A stretch of DNA of 64,000 nt from Candidatus Anaerostipes avistercoris (GTDB lineage Bacteria; Bacillota; Clostridia; Lachnospirales; Lachnospiraceae): NCBI GenBank assembly GCA_019119895.1, contig DWWD01000024.1, positions 1 through 64,000 of the forward strand, in the 5' to 3' direction. Shown piece by piece: positions 53,459 to 61,552 of this stretch. The notes under the pieces are model-generated. The model was given only the letters and a program-made list of their open reading frames with translations. It had not been told where the DNA came from and searched no databases. Every line of letters starts with the position of its first letter. Position 1 is the first letter of the stretch. The translations under genes were made by a program, and so were the position numbers.

Positions 53459-54406
53459 ATGAAAATCGTATTACTGGAAGGTCTGGGAGTCTCAGATGAA
53501 TTTATCAGCTGTCAGGCGGAAAAACTGAAGGAAATGGGTCACGAATTTACTGCTTATGAGAAAAATACAGACCCTCAGGTACAGGCAGAACGGTGTGCAG
53601 ATGCGGATGCTGTCATGCTTGCCAATATGCCTTTGAGCAGGGAAGCCATCGAGAGCGCTTCTCATCTGAAATACATTGACGTGGCATTTACCGGCGTGGA
53701 TCATATTCCGATGGATGAGGCAGGGAAAAGAGGAATCGCTGTCAGTAATGCTTCCGGATATGCGACCCAGGCTGTGGCGGAACTTTGTATCAGCTTCATG
53801 ATTCAGCTGCTCCGCAATGTGAAGCAGACAGAGCAGAGATGCAGGGAAGGCGAAACAAAAGACGGACTGATCGGAAATCTTCTTTGCGGGAAGACCATTG
53901 GGATCATTGGAGCCGGAGCCATCGGAAAGAAAACAGCAGAACTTTGCAAAGCTTTTGGCTGCAAAGTGATCGCATACAGCAGAAGTGAAGTAAAACATCC
54001 GGCCATTGACCGGCAGGTAACGCTGGAAGAATTGTTAAAAGAAGCGGATATTGTATCCCTGCATTGTCCGTTGACAGCGGAGACCAGAGGAATGATTGGA
54101 GAAGAGCAGCTTCAGCTGATGAAAAAGACAGCGGTGCTGATCAATACGGCCAGAGGCCCGGTGGCAGATACCGAAGCTCTTGCCAAAGCACTGGGAGAAG
54201 GAAGGATTGCGGGAGCCGCATGTGACGTATTTGAGACAGAACCGCCGCTGGATACAGAACATCCGCTGCTCCATACACCGAATACCATTGTTACGCCGCA
54301 TATTGCCTTCGCCTCTGAGGAATCTATGGAACAGAGAGCGGAAATTGTATTTGAAAATCTGTATGCGTGGCTGGAAGGGAAACAGCTGAACGCGGTGAAA
54401 ATGTAG
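53459..54406 (+). CDS. D-isomer-specific 2-hydroxyacid dehydrogenase
   Basis: 315 residues. The Rossmann motif is IGIIGAGAIGKKTAELCKAF, the catalytic Arg is in LINTARGPVADTEAL, the Glu in CDVFETEPPL, and the His in VTPHIAFAS. It reduces a 2-keto acid or oxidises its D-hydroxyacid with NAD(P). The substrate is not clear. The start is behind AAGGAGG. It is the last ordinary gene before the invertible segment. Confidence 0.9.
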   Translation: MKIVLLEGLGVSDEFISCQAEKLKEMGHEFTAYEKNTDPQVQAERCADADAVMLANMPLSREAIESASHLKYIDVAFTGVDHIPMDEAGKRGIAVSNASGYATQAVAELCISFMIQLLRNVKQTEQRCREGETKDGLIGNLLCGKTIGIIGAGAIGKKTAELCKAFGCKVIAYSRSEVKHPAIDRQVTLEELLKEADIVSLHCPLTAETRGMIGEEQLQLMKKTAVLINTARGPVADTEALAKALGEGRIAGAACDVFETEPPLDTEHPLLHTPNTIVTPHIAFASEESMEQRAEIVFENLYAWLEGKQLNAVKM

Positions 54407-54413
54407 AAGGAAG

Positions 54414-54437
54414 AGAGCCTGGTTCGGGCTCTTTTTT
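54414..54437 (+). terminator. Terminator after the hydroxyacid dehydrogenase
   Basis: AGAGCC pairs with GGGCTCT around a 6-base loop, followed by TTTTT. The minus strand has no matching T-run, so leftward transcripts would not stop here. Confidence 0.75.
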
Positions 54438-54649
54438 CTATGCTTTTTCCGATGCAGGCAGAGAGAAATATAATTATAGACAATATAGTCCATATATGAT
54501 AGAATAAAAGGTATAGTTCAAGGATGAAAAAGTAGGAAAAGTTTGAAAAAAGTAACGATGAAAAGAATTCTCATCAGCAGAAATATCAAATCGTCTTATA
54601 TTAACAGCAAAAAACCGCATTTCATATGAAACGCGGTAAATCTCCGATC
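54438..54649. other. Flank left of the invertible segment
   Basis: No gene is seen in this 212-base stretch. It holds a 16-bp sequence (TGAAAAAAGTAACGAT, 54544-54559) repeated exactly at 57386-57401, and a palindromic hairpin (ACCGC..GCGGT, 54614-54637, with an inner TTTCAT/ATGAAA stem) 12 bases before the left inverted repeat. A comparable hairpin stands just outside the right repeat. Confidence 0.55.
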
Positions 54650-54673
54650 ATTCTTAAAGTAGTACACTATACG
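54650..54673. repeat. Left inverted repeat of the invertible segment
   Basis: The 21 bases 54650-54670 (ATTCTTAAAGTAGTACACTA plus T) are the exact reverse complement of 56209-56229. The match extends to 23 of 24 with one mismatch before CG. It is the expected crossover site for the recombinase encoded between the repeats. Confidence 0.88.
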
Positions 54674-54674
54674 A

Positions 54675-54722
54675 AAAAATCCCCTGACATCATTGTTTTC
54701 ATCTGACATCAGGGGATTTTCC
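54675..54722. terminator. Strong two-way terminator inside the left end of the invertible segment
   Basis: AAATCCCCTGA pairs with TCAGGGGATTT; an inner ATCA..TCTGA part extends the stem, and T-runs follow on both strands. After inversion it would sit next to the polysaccharide genes and block read-through from the recombinase side. Confidence 0.85.
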
Positions 54723-54814
54723 CTTCATTTTAAATTACGAGCAATCTCTGTAATTTCAGCACGATTTAATTTTTCACAAACAAAATAAAAAGAAATGCTA
54801 TATTATATGAAGGG

Positions 54815-54845
54815 AAAAAACAGGCCATAGCATAAACTGCTATGA
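54815..54845 (-). terminator. Terminator of the recombinase gene
   Basis: On the minus strand CATAGCA pairs with TGCTATG over a 5-base loop, then GCC TG and six T residues. It lies directly behind the recombinase stop codon. Confidence 0.8.
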
Positions 54846-54847
54846 CC

Positions 54848-56005
54848 CTAATTCTGACCCCAAACAGAAATCTCTTCCAGTCGGTCCATTTGCTGTTTTT
54901 TAGCTTCAATTGATGGATGCACATATCTCTGCAGTGTCGTATTTATATTTGCATGACCCAGTATTTCACTTAAGGATTTAATATCGAATCCGCTTTCCAC
55001 ACACCGGGTAGCAAATGTATGACGCAGACTATGAAATGTAAAAGAATGGAGCCCTGCCTGATTTAAAATATGCTTATACTTATCCAGACATACTCTTGGC
55101 TCTAAGTAGGATTTATTTCCTGTAATAAGATAAGTTTCATCAGATTTCTGATGCTTTATTAATAGTTCTGTAAGAAATGATGACAGCGGGATCAGACGAT
55201 TGGAACTTTCTGTTTTGGGCTGTCCGATCATAATTTTTGTTCTCTCCTGAGAATCTGAAGTAACGTTCTGAATTCGTATTAATGTTTTATTGATCCGGAT
55301 GGTTCCACTTTCCGGATTAAAATCTTTCCATTTCAACGCACACAATTCTCCAATCCGAAGTCCGCCGTACAAAACAAGCAGTATTCCAAGTCCCAGAGGT
55401 GAGGGATTTTGAAACAGGAACTGTTCCAGCTTCGCCTGTTCTTCTCTCGTCAGTACCTTAGCTGCAGAACGCCTAATTTTAGGATAATAGATATCCTGCT
55501 CTATCTGACAAGCGTAATGTTTCTTTCTTGCAAACTTCAATGCCAGAACCAATACCGAACGAATATCCGCCACAGTTTTTGGGGATAACCCTCCTTTTCT
55601 ATCAATTCTTCCTGAAATCAATTTTTCTTTCAGAAAATCATCTATCGTTTCTGTCTGCAGATTTTGCAGACAGGTCTCCCCTAATGCAGGTAAAATATGT
55701 TTTTCTAGAATATTTTTATAATGTGCAAAAGTAGATTCTTTCACCTCGTTCCGTCTTGATTCCATCCACTCTTCCATTAACTGTTTCAATGTGATTTTAA
55801 ATTCAGCTTGATTTCTTCCATTTGATACATGATCAGGGTTAAGATGATTCTGTATAAATTCATTCTTCTTTTTCTTTGCTTCCAGATAGGTTCTGCCATA
55901 AAAAGAACGATATTTTGCTTTCCCTGATAAATCATGTGTATAAATTACCCTTGCCTCCCAGCGTCCGTCTTTTCGCTTCCTTATATTTTCACCACGTCTT
56001 CCCAT
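54848..56005 (-). CDS. Tyrosine recombinase (invertase-type site-specific integrase)
   Basis: 385 residues. An N-terminal arm-type DNA-binding segment ([20 protein letters not shown]) is followed by a SAM-like core-binding domain (residues about 70-165) and a catalytic domain with the full set: Arg ([13 protein letters not shown]), Lys region, [18 protein letters not shown] and the nucleophile Tyr in LQRYVHPS. The ATG here has GGAAAGGG upstream and the family's usual N-terminus; the ORF-track start 36 codons earlier has no ribosome site. It lies between inverted repeats and reads away from the polysaccharide operon. No excisionase, relaxase or phage gene is near, so its job is most likely to flip its own segment. 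Confidence 0.88.
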   Translation of the reverse strand: MGRRGENIRKRKDGRWEARVIYTHDLSGKAKYRSFYGRTYLEAKKKKNEFIQNHLNPDHVSNGRNQAEFKITLKQLMEEWMESRRNEVKESTFAHYKNILEKHILPALGETCLQNLQTETIDDFLKEKLISGRIDRKGGLSPKTVADIRSVLVLALKFARKKHYACQIEQDIYYPKIRRSAAKVLTREEQAKLEQFLFQNPSPLGLGILLVLYGGLRIGELCALKWKDFNPESGTIRINKTLIRIQNVTSDSQERTKIMIGQPKTESSNRLIPLSSFLTELLIKHQKSDETYLITGNKSYLEPRVCLDKYKHILNQAGLHSFTFHSLRHTFATRCVESGFDIKSLSEILGHANINTTLQRYVHPSIEAKKQQMDRLEEISVWGQN

Positions 56006-56136
56006 AACACTTATTCCCTTTCCGTTAAGAAACTTTTTCGATGTGGCGTATATGCAGTGACCAGTTTTTTGACCCCGAATCAATAAAAATCTTTGAAATT
56101 GTCCCTGTTTCATGTCTTATGCAGACTATTTATTAG

Positions 56137-56164
56137 TTGACAACCTTTTCATCTGTGATATAAT
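56137..56164 (+). promoter_or_regulatory. Consensus promoter inside the invertible segment, reading into the polysaccharide operon
   Basis: TTGACA, 16 bases, TATAAT: both hexamers match sigma-A consensus exactly. It lies 45 bases inside the right repeat and points out of the segment toward 56282. On the opposite strand the same bases give TTGTCA, a possible -35 of a divergent promoter for the recombinase. Confidence 0.85.
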
Positions 56165-56205
56165 GATAGGGAATTAATGGCATGTGAGTGCATAATTTAG
56201 CCACT

Positions 56206-56229
56206 CGCATAGTGTACTACTTTAAGAAT
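56206..56229. repeat. Right inverted repeat of the invertible segment
   Basis: Reverse complement of the left repeat (21 of 21 at 56209-56229; 23 of 24 overall). It lies in the transcribed leader between the promoter at 56137 and the first polysaccharide-locus gene. A small hairpin GAGTG/CACTC abuts its inner side. Confidence 0.88.
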
Positions 56230-56236
56230 AAAAAAT

Positions 56237-56253
56237 CCACGTTTTCAGCGTGG
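56237..56253 (+). promoter_or_regulatory. Leader hairpin outside the right repeat
   Basis: CCACG pairs with CGTGG over a 7-base loop, 12 bases before the GGGAGGAG ribosome site. It is not T-rich behind, so it is a leader structure rather than a terminator. Confidence 0.5.
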
Positions 56254-56281
56254 TAATTTATACCAGGGAGGAGAATGTGTA

Positions 56282-56698
56282 TTGAAGAAAGCGTATCAAT
56301 CTCCGGAAATCCATCGAGTTGAATTGACGCCAATGCCGGACATTGATCTGGCAAATGCCTCAGATGAGGAACTGTCGGCCGCAATGAAAGCAGGCTTGTA
56401 TTTTGAAAATAAAGTTTGTTATCAGCAAAATCGGGAATTTAAGATTTGCGAATTACTGGGCAGAACTGTTCTGATGCCGGTAAAGCGTGATGCAGAGCAG
56501 ATCAGCAGGATAACAGCTATTGGCGCAGAAGAAAAATTTCTATGGGGTAAGTTATCGAAACGAAGAACTAAGGCAGATCTGGTTGATCTTCTCGCAGCAG
56601 AACAGGGAAGAGAGGGCCGGGCAGTGGAAGCCGATGTCAATAAATTTATTAAAAAAGCGATAGAGGAAAATCTTATTATCCGCTGTGACATGAAATAG
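56282..56698 (+). CDS. PqqD-like (RRE-fold) protein 1
   Basis: 138 residues from a TTG start behind GGGAGGAG. Residues about 55-135 match the PqqD winged-helix fold: GRTVLMPV, then GAEEKFLWGKLSKRRTKADLVDLLA and the closing VEADVNKFIKKAIEENLI. An N-terminal extension (PEIHRVELTPMPDIDLANAS) is not typical of PqqD. PqqD-type domains bind leader peptides of modified peptides for radical SAM enzymes, but none of those is in view. It is the first gene transcribed from the invertible promoter. Confidence 0.78.
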   Translation: MKKAYQSPEIHRVELTPMPDIDLANASDEELSAAMKAGLYFENKVCYQQNREFKICELLGRTVLMPVKRDAEQISRITAIGAEEKFLWGKLSKRRTKADLVDLLAAEQGREGRAVEADVNKFIKKAIEENLIIRCDMK

Positions 56699-56724
56699 GT
56701 ATCAGATTCGCATAGGGGGTAAAA

Positions 56725-57075
56725 ATGCAGAAATATATAAAACCTGAATTTTATATTACAGAATTTGAAACAGACGACACCGGTAAGACGAACAGCTGTC
56801 AGTATGTTGACGCAATCAGACGCAGTGCAGCAGGGGAGACTGTGTTGATTCCTGCAGATAAGCAGAAAAAGCATCGCAATGGCATAGTCACCTTCAGCAA
56901 AACAGGAGAGTTTCTGTGGGAACAACTGTCACGGAGACAGACAGAAAGAAGTTTAGTGCATCTTCTGGCGGCGGAATGTGGAAAAGATGAGAAGGAAATC
57001 AAAGCCGATGTGGATGAATTTATAGAAAAAGCAGTCGAAGAAAATCTCATCACTTATTGTGATGCAGAACTGTGA
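56725..57075 (+). CDS. PqqD-like (RRE-fold) protein 2
   Basis: 116 residues with the same fold: ETVLIPADKQKKHRNGIVTF, then SKTGEFLWEQLSRRQTERSL and a C-terminal KADVDEFIEKAVEENLITYC. The N-terminus is short (QKYIKPEFYITEFETDDTG). It is related to the first PqqD-like gene, 26 bases upstream, and is probably an old tandem duplicate. Its role in surface polysaccharide expression or in a linked peptide is not known. Confidence 0.78.
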   Translation: MQKYIKPEFYITEFETDDTGKTNSCQYVDAIRRSAAGETVLIPADKQKKHRNGIVTFSKTGEFLWEQLSRRQTERSLVHLLAAECGKDEKEIKADVDEFIEKAVEENLITYCDAEL

Positions 57076-57424
57076 TCTGGTAGTAATCCGGGGATATATG
57101 AGCCTCCGACCATATAGACCTGATTTCACTACAGGGAGTATAGGCGTGTGGAGAATTGCCAGTATGCTAACGTACGAAATTCTATACAGGCACAACACAC
57201 AAAGCTGCTGGAAATCAGACCGCTTCCTGGCGGAATCATTTCCAGATCAATATGAGGGGTTAACATGGACAAGACAGTGGCGGGTATGGCCAAAGAGAAG
57301 AATTCCCCCTTCCGGAACCTGTAAATGGTCCCGAATACCGGCTGTCTTGTCCAAATCATATCAAAAAAGAGAATAAGGGTAAAAATGAAAAAAGTAACGA
57401 TCAGATGAGAGAGGGAGAGTATTT
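57076..57424. other. Gap between the PqqD-like genes and the sugar transferase
   Basis: 349 bases with no clear gene. It includes an 88-base stem-loop (57266-57353) with a perfect 12-bp outer stem, a possible 19-codon frame at 57265 behind GAGGGG (MDKTVAGMAKEKNSPFRNL), and the right copy of the 16-bp repeat at 57386. The 105-codon frame at 57059 lacks a ribosome site and family features and is not called. Confidence 0.5.
57266..57353 (+). ncRNA. Structured leader element before the sugar transferase
   Basis: TGGACAAGACAG pairs perfectly with CTGTCTTGTCCA; inside, GGTAT/ATACC and GGCCA/TGGTCC continue the helix with bulges. No T-run follows. Its place, about 70 bases before the first glycan gene, would suit an RNA element for long-operon transcription or a regulatory leader. 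No known family is claimed. Confidence 0.4.
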
Positions 57425-58159
57425 ATGGAAATGTATGGGAATCATGCGCTGGAAGAGGAGCAAATGAATATGTCCGAGTATGTCGGTTCGCTGAACAAAC
57501 CACTTTCCAGAAAAGTCATCATTTTAAACAGAGAAGCGCAGCTAAGGTCGAAAAAAGGCTACTGTCTGCTTCGCCGGATGCAGGATATCATTCTATCAAT
57601 ATTTGCGCTGGTTGTCTTATCGCCTTTTCTGCTGCTGACCGCATTGATCATATGGCTGGACGATCCGAAGGGAAGTCCAATCTTTGTTCAGGACAGAGTC
57701 GGCAGGGATGGAAAGATTTTTCGGTTTTATAAATTCCGATCCATGTATGTGGATGCAGAAGAAAAACTGGAAAGTCTGCTGAAAGACAATGAGATGGACG
57801 GACCGGCATTCAAAATGAAAAATGATCCAAGGATCACAAGAGTAGGGAAAATAATCCGGAAGCGCGGCATTGATGAACTGCCGCAGCTGATCAACATCCT
57901 GAAAGGGGATATGAGCATTGTCGGACCGAGACCGGCGCTGCCGAGAGAGGTGGAGCAGTATGGTACATATGAAAGACAGCGGCTGTTTGTCCAGCCGGGA
58001 CTTACCTGTTACTGGCAGGTTCAGCCCCACAGGAATGAAATCAGTTTTGATGAGTGGATGGATTTGGATATGAAATACATACAAGAGCGAAGCTTTTGGA
58101 CAGACTGGAAGATTATCTTCAAAACTGTGGAAACAGTATTGGGGAAATATGGGGAGTAA
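57425..58159 (+). CDS. Undecaprenyl-phosphate sugar phosphotransferase (initiating sugar transferase)
   Basis: 244 residues. One membrane segment (ILSIFALVVLSPFLLLTALI, residues about 57-80) is followed by the bacterial sugar transferase domain: VGRDGKIFRFYKFRSMY, KNDPRITRVGKIIRKRGIDE, and GDMSIVGPRPALPREVEQY. It moves a hexose 1-phosphate from a nucleotide sugar to the lipid carrier, the first step of polysaccharide assembly. It lacks the long multi-span N-terminus of WbaP. The sugar is probably glucose or galactose. Confidence 0.92.
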   Translation: MEMYGNHALEEEQMNMSEYVGSLNKPLSRKVIILNREAQLRSKKGYCLLRRMQDIILSIFALVVLSPFLLLTALIIWLDDPKGSPIFVQDRVGRDGKIFRFYKFRSMYVDAEEKLESLLKDNEMDGPAFKMKNDPRITRVGKIIRKRGIDELPQLINILKGDMSIVGPRPALPREVEQYGTYERQRLFVQPGLTCYWQVQPHRNEISFDEWMDLDMKYIQERSFWTDWKIIFKTVETVLGKYGE

Positions 58160-58183
58160 GGGAAATAAGGAGCAGCAGAGAAC

Positions 58184-59251
58184 ATGAGTTATACGGACTT
58201 AAATGGAAAGAGAATATTGATAACAGGAGCCGCTGGATTTATAGGATCTAATCTGGCAAAACGTCTTTGCAGGGAGTTAGAAGATGTGACTGTTATCGGA
58301 CTCGATAGTATGAATGATTATTATGACGTAAAACTGAAGGATGCAAGATTGAAAGAGTTATCTGAGTATCCTTCCTTTGTTTTTGTGCAGGGAAATATTG
58401 CAGATAAATCTTTGGTAACAGAGATTTTTGATACATATACACCGCAGATTGTTGTAAATCTTGCGGCGCAGGCAGGAGTTCGGTATTCCATTACGAATCC
58501 AGATGCCTATATCGAATCGAACCTGATTGGCTTTTACAATATTCTGGAAGCCTGTCGGCATTCTTATGATAACAATCGAACAGGTGTAGAGCATCTTGTT
58601 TATGCATCCAGTTCTTCTGTTTATGGATCAAATAAGAAAGTGCCGTACAGCACGGAAGATAAAGTGGATCAGCCGGTCAGTCTGTATGCGGCTACAAAGA
58701 AAAGCAATGAATTATTAGCTCATGCATATTCAAAGCTTTATAATATCCCATCCACAGGGCTTCGGTTCTTTACGGTATATGGTCCGGCAGGGCGTCCGGA
58801 TATGGCATACTTTGGATTTACTGATAAGCTTTGCAAAGGTGAAATGATCCAGATATATAACTATGGAAATTGTAAACGAGACTTTACTTACATCGATGAT
58901 ATTGTGACAGGAGTAGAGAAGGTCATGGAGAAAGCGCCGGACAAGATGATCGGCGAAGATGGATTACCAGAACCGCCATATGCGCTCTATAACATCGGAA
59001 ATAACAGTCCGGAAAATCTTCTGGATTTTGTACAGATATTGAGTGAAGAATTGGTGAGAGCCGGGGTTCTTCCGAAAGACTATGATTTTGAGAAACACAA
59101 AGAATTAGTTCCTATGCAGCCTGGAGATGTACCTGTGACCTATGCGGATACGAGCGCATTAGAACGAGACTTTAGCTTTAAGCCGAATACAAGTCTTCGA
59201 GAAGGGCTGAGACAATTTGCTAAATGGTACAAAGAGTTTTATATGAGCTGA
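58184..59251 (+). CDS. NAD-dependent epimerase, UDP-glucuronate 4-epimerase-like
   Basis: 355 residues of the extended SDR class. The NAD motif is GAAGFIGSNLAKRL and the active site has S..YAATKK. The block LRFFTVYGPAGRPDMAYFGF is typical of UDP-glucuronate 4-epimerases. Next to UDP-glucose dehydrogenase it would turn UDP-glucuronate into UDP-galacturonate, so the polymer probably contains a uronic acid. Confidence 0.86.
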   Translation: MSYTDLNGKRILITGAAGFIGSNLAKRLCRELEDVTVIGLDSMNDYYDVKLKDARLKELSEYPSFVFVQGNIADKSLVTEIFDTYTPQIVVNLAAQAGVRYSITNPDAYIESNLIGFYNILEACRHSYDNNRTGVEHLVYASSSSVYGSNKKVPYSTEDKVDQPVSLYAATKKSNELLAHAYSKLYNIPSTGLRFFTVYGPAGRPDMAYFGFTDKLCKGEMIQIYNYGNCKRDFTYIDDIVTGVEKVMEKAPDKMIGEDGLPEPPYALYNIGNNSPENLLDFVQILSEELVRAGVLPKDYDFEKHKELVPMQPGDVPVTYADTSALERDFSFKPNTSLREGLRQFAKWYKEFYMS

Positions 59252-59310
59252 TTTTGACAGAGTGAAGATACAACACAAGATTCCACAAATGTGGGAGGAG
59301 AAAAATACTG

Positions 59311-60561
59311 ATGAAAGATTTTAATGATTTGAAGATTGCAGTTGCCGGCACTGGCTATGTTGGGCTTTCAATTGCCACATTACTGGCACAACATCATAAA
59401 GTAACGGCGGTTGATATTGTCCCTGAAAAGGTAGATATGGTCAATGATAGAAAATCACCGATTCAAGATGATTACATTGAAAAATATCTGGCTGAGAAAA
59501 AATTGAGTTTGACAGCTACGCTGGATGCAAAGGAAGCATATAGTGATGCAGACTTTGTTGTGATTGCAGCGCCGACAAACTATGACAGTAAGAAGAATTT
59601 CTTTGATACCTCTGCGGTTGAGAGTGTAATTGAGTTGGTTATGGAATATGCCCCAGATGCAGTTATGGTCATTAAGTCAACGATTCCAGTTGGTTATACG
59701 AAATTTATTCGGGAAAAGACGGGCAGTCAGAATATCATCTTTAGTCCTGAATTTTTAAGAGAGTCAAAGGCTTTATATGACAATTTGTACCCGTCGCGCA
59801 TTATCGTTGGGACAGACATGAAAGATGAGCACTTGCTTGAAGCTGCACATACTTTTGCAAAATTGCTTCAGGAAGGCGCAATCAAAGAAAATATTGAAAC
59901 TCTGTTTATGGGATTTACAGAAGCTGAGGCTGTGAAATTATTTGCCAATACTTATCTGGCATTAAGAGTTGCGTACTTTAATGAACTGGATACGTATGCT
60001 GAGAGTAAAGGCCTGAATACCAAAGAGATTATTGATGGCGTGTGTCTGGATCCAAGAATTGGTTCACACTATAATAACCCGAGTTTTGGATATGGCGGGT
60101 ATTGTCTGCCGAAAGATACGAAACAGCTATTAGCGAATTATGCTGATGTGCCAGAAAATCTGATTGAAGCTATCGTAGAAAGTAATAGAACAAGAAAAGA
60201 TTTTATTGCAGACCGTGTACTGGAGACAGCTGGTGCTTATAGTGCAAATGACAGCTGGAATGAAAATAAGGAAAAAGAAGTTATGGTGGGTGTTTATCGG
60301 CTGACGATGAAAAGCAACAGTGATAACTTCCGTCAAAGCAGCATCCAGGGTGTCATGAAAAGGATCAAGGCAAAAGGAGCTACAGTCATCATTTACGAAC
60401 CGACTCTGAAAGATGGAGATACTTTCTTTGGAAGTAAAGTAGTAAATGATTTGAACGAGTTTAAGCGGCAAAGTCAGGCGATTATCGCTAATCGATATGA
60501 TAAATGTCTGGATGATGTGAAAGAAAAAGTGTATACGAGAGATATATTTATGAGGGACTAA
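59311..60561 (+). CDS. UDP-glucose 6-dehydrogenase-type nucleotide sugar dehydrogenase
   Basis: 416 residues. It has the N-terminal NAD motif [16 protein letters not shown], the substrate loop [20 protein letters not shown] and the catalytic cysteine in [15 protein letters not shown]. It oxidises UDP-glucose to UDP-glucuronate by two NAD steps. The start is behind GGGAGGAG. It feeds the epimerase upstream and the glycosyltransferases downstream. Confidence 0.92.
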   Translation: MKDFNDLKIAVAGTGYVGLSIATLLAQHHKVTAVDIVPEKVDMVNDRKSPIQDDYIEKYLAEKKLSLTATLDAKEAYSDADFVVIAAPTNYDSKKNFFDTSAVESVIELVMEYAPDAVMVIKSTIPVGYTKFIREKTGSQNIIFSPEFLRESKALYDNLYPSRIIVGTDMKDEHLLEAAHTFAKLLQEGAIKENIETLFMGFTEAEAVKLFANTYLALRVAYFNELDTYAESKGLNTKEIIDGVCLDPRIGSHYNNPSFGYGGYCLPKDTKQLLANYADVPENLIEAIVESNRTRKDFIADRVLETAGAYSANDSWNENKEKEVMVGVYRLTMKSNSDNFRQSSIQGVMKRIKAKGATVIIYEPTLKDGDTFFGSKVVNDLNEFKRQSQAIIANRYDKCLDDVKEKVYTRDIFMRD

Positions 60562-60567
60562 AAGAAA

Positions 60568-61038
60568 ATGAGCAAAAAGCAAAGGAAGAAAAAACCTAAA
60601 ATATGTCTTGTTTCCTCTTCGGGAGGACATTGGGAACAACTTCAAAAATTAGAACCACTAATCCGGAAATACGATGGTTTTTTTGTGACAGAAAAAACAA
60701 AGTTTGAGGCAAACGCCAGATATTTGATGATTCAGACAGATTTAAAAGACAAATTCATGTTTCCTAAGATGCTGATAAATGGTCTAAAAGCTTTAAAAAT
60801 TTGGATAAAGGAAAAGCCTGATTTCATTGTAACAACAGGAACTATGGTAGCTTATCCTTTTTATCTGTTAGCTATTATTATGCATAAAAAGTTTATATTT
60901 ATTGAGACATTTGGACGTGCAGATATGCCAACAGTGGCAGGCAAGATGATGGAAAAACATTCCGATCTATTTATTGTTCAGTGGGAGTCACAAGTAAAAC
61001 ATTATAAAAAAGCTATTTACGGAGGGTGTTTGTATTGA
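60568..61038 (+). CDS. PssD/Alg14-like glycosyltransferase membrane subunit
   Basis: 156 residues. The opening CLVSSSGGHWEQLQKLEPL and later VTTGTMVAYPFYLLAIIMHKK are typical of Alg14/PssD (Cps14F-type) proteins, which anchor the catalytic partner to the membrane and help bind donor. It overlaps the partner gene by 4 bp. Base composition is clearly AT-richer than the genes upstream of 57 kb. Confidence 0.88.
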   Translation: MSKKQRKKKPKICLVSSSGGHWEQLQKLEPLIRKYDGFFVTEKTKFEANARYLMIQTDLKDKFMFPKMLINGLKALKIWIKEKPDFIVTTGTMVAYPFYLLAIIMHKKFIFIETFGRADMPTVAGKMMEKHSDLFIVQWESQVKHYKKAIYGGCLY

Positions 61039-61529
61039 TTTTTGTAACTGTTGGTTCAAGAAATTATCCGTTTGACCGATTATTCAAGAAATTGGATGAA
61101 TTATATGAGGACGGAATCTTGACTGAAAGGATGTTTGCGCAAATAGGAACTTCTACATATAAGCCAAAACATTATGAATTCGAAGACTTTATTTCACCAG
61201 ATGAATTCATGAAGAAAATAAAGGAAGCTGATATAGTTGTGAGTCATGGTGCATCTGGTTCCATTATGAAAGCGTTAAATGAGGATAAAAAAGTGATAGC
61301 AGTAACCAGGCTTGAAAAGTATGGGGAGCATATTAATGATCATCAGATTCAGAACAATGAGGCGTTTAGTAACAATGGATATGTCTTAATGGCAGATTTA
61401 GAACTGGAGAATCTAGGTGAGTGTTTTCAGAAAATATATAGAGGAACGGATAGACTAAAACACTGGGGAAATAGGGATCCTATGGCGATAGTGAATTTAA
61501 TAGATAAATTTATTCAGAAAAATTGGTAG
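61035..61529 (+). CDS. PssE/Alg13-like glycosyltransferase catalytic subunit
   Basis: 164 residues from a TTG start. IFVTVGSRNYPFDRLFKKLD is the Alg13/PssE N-terminus, and DIVVSHGASGSIMKAL is the UDP-sugar site. With the PssD-like protein it forms a two-part transferase that adds the second sugar to the lipid-linked primer. TTG at 61035 is chosen over GTG at 61026 because GGAGGG would otherwise touch the start; it overlaps the previous stop (TTGA). Confidence 0.87.
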   Translation: MIFVTVGSRNYPFDRLFKKLDELYEDGILTERMFAQIGTSTYKPKHYEFEDFISPDEFMKKIKEADIVVSHGASGSIMKALNEDKKVIAVTRLEKYGEHINDHQIQNNEAFSNNGYVLMADLELENLGECFQKIYRGTDRLKHWGNRDPMAIVNLIDKFIQKNW

Positions 61530-61552
61530 TATATCTTTAAGGAGAAACGATC

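Noticed and set aside
54650-56229. The repeat-bounded segment as an insertion sequence
   Set aside because: The enclosed enzyme is a tyrosine recombinase, not a DDE transposase, and no short target duplication was seen at the repeat edges. A promoter and terminator inside fit inversion better.
57059-57376. A 105-codon frame between the PqqD-like and sugar transferase genes
   Set aside because: No ribosome site at a useful distance, no family features, unusual Trp/Arg-rich composition, and it runs through the stem-loop.
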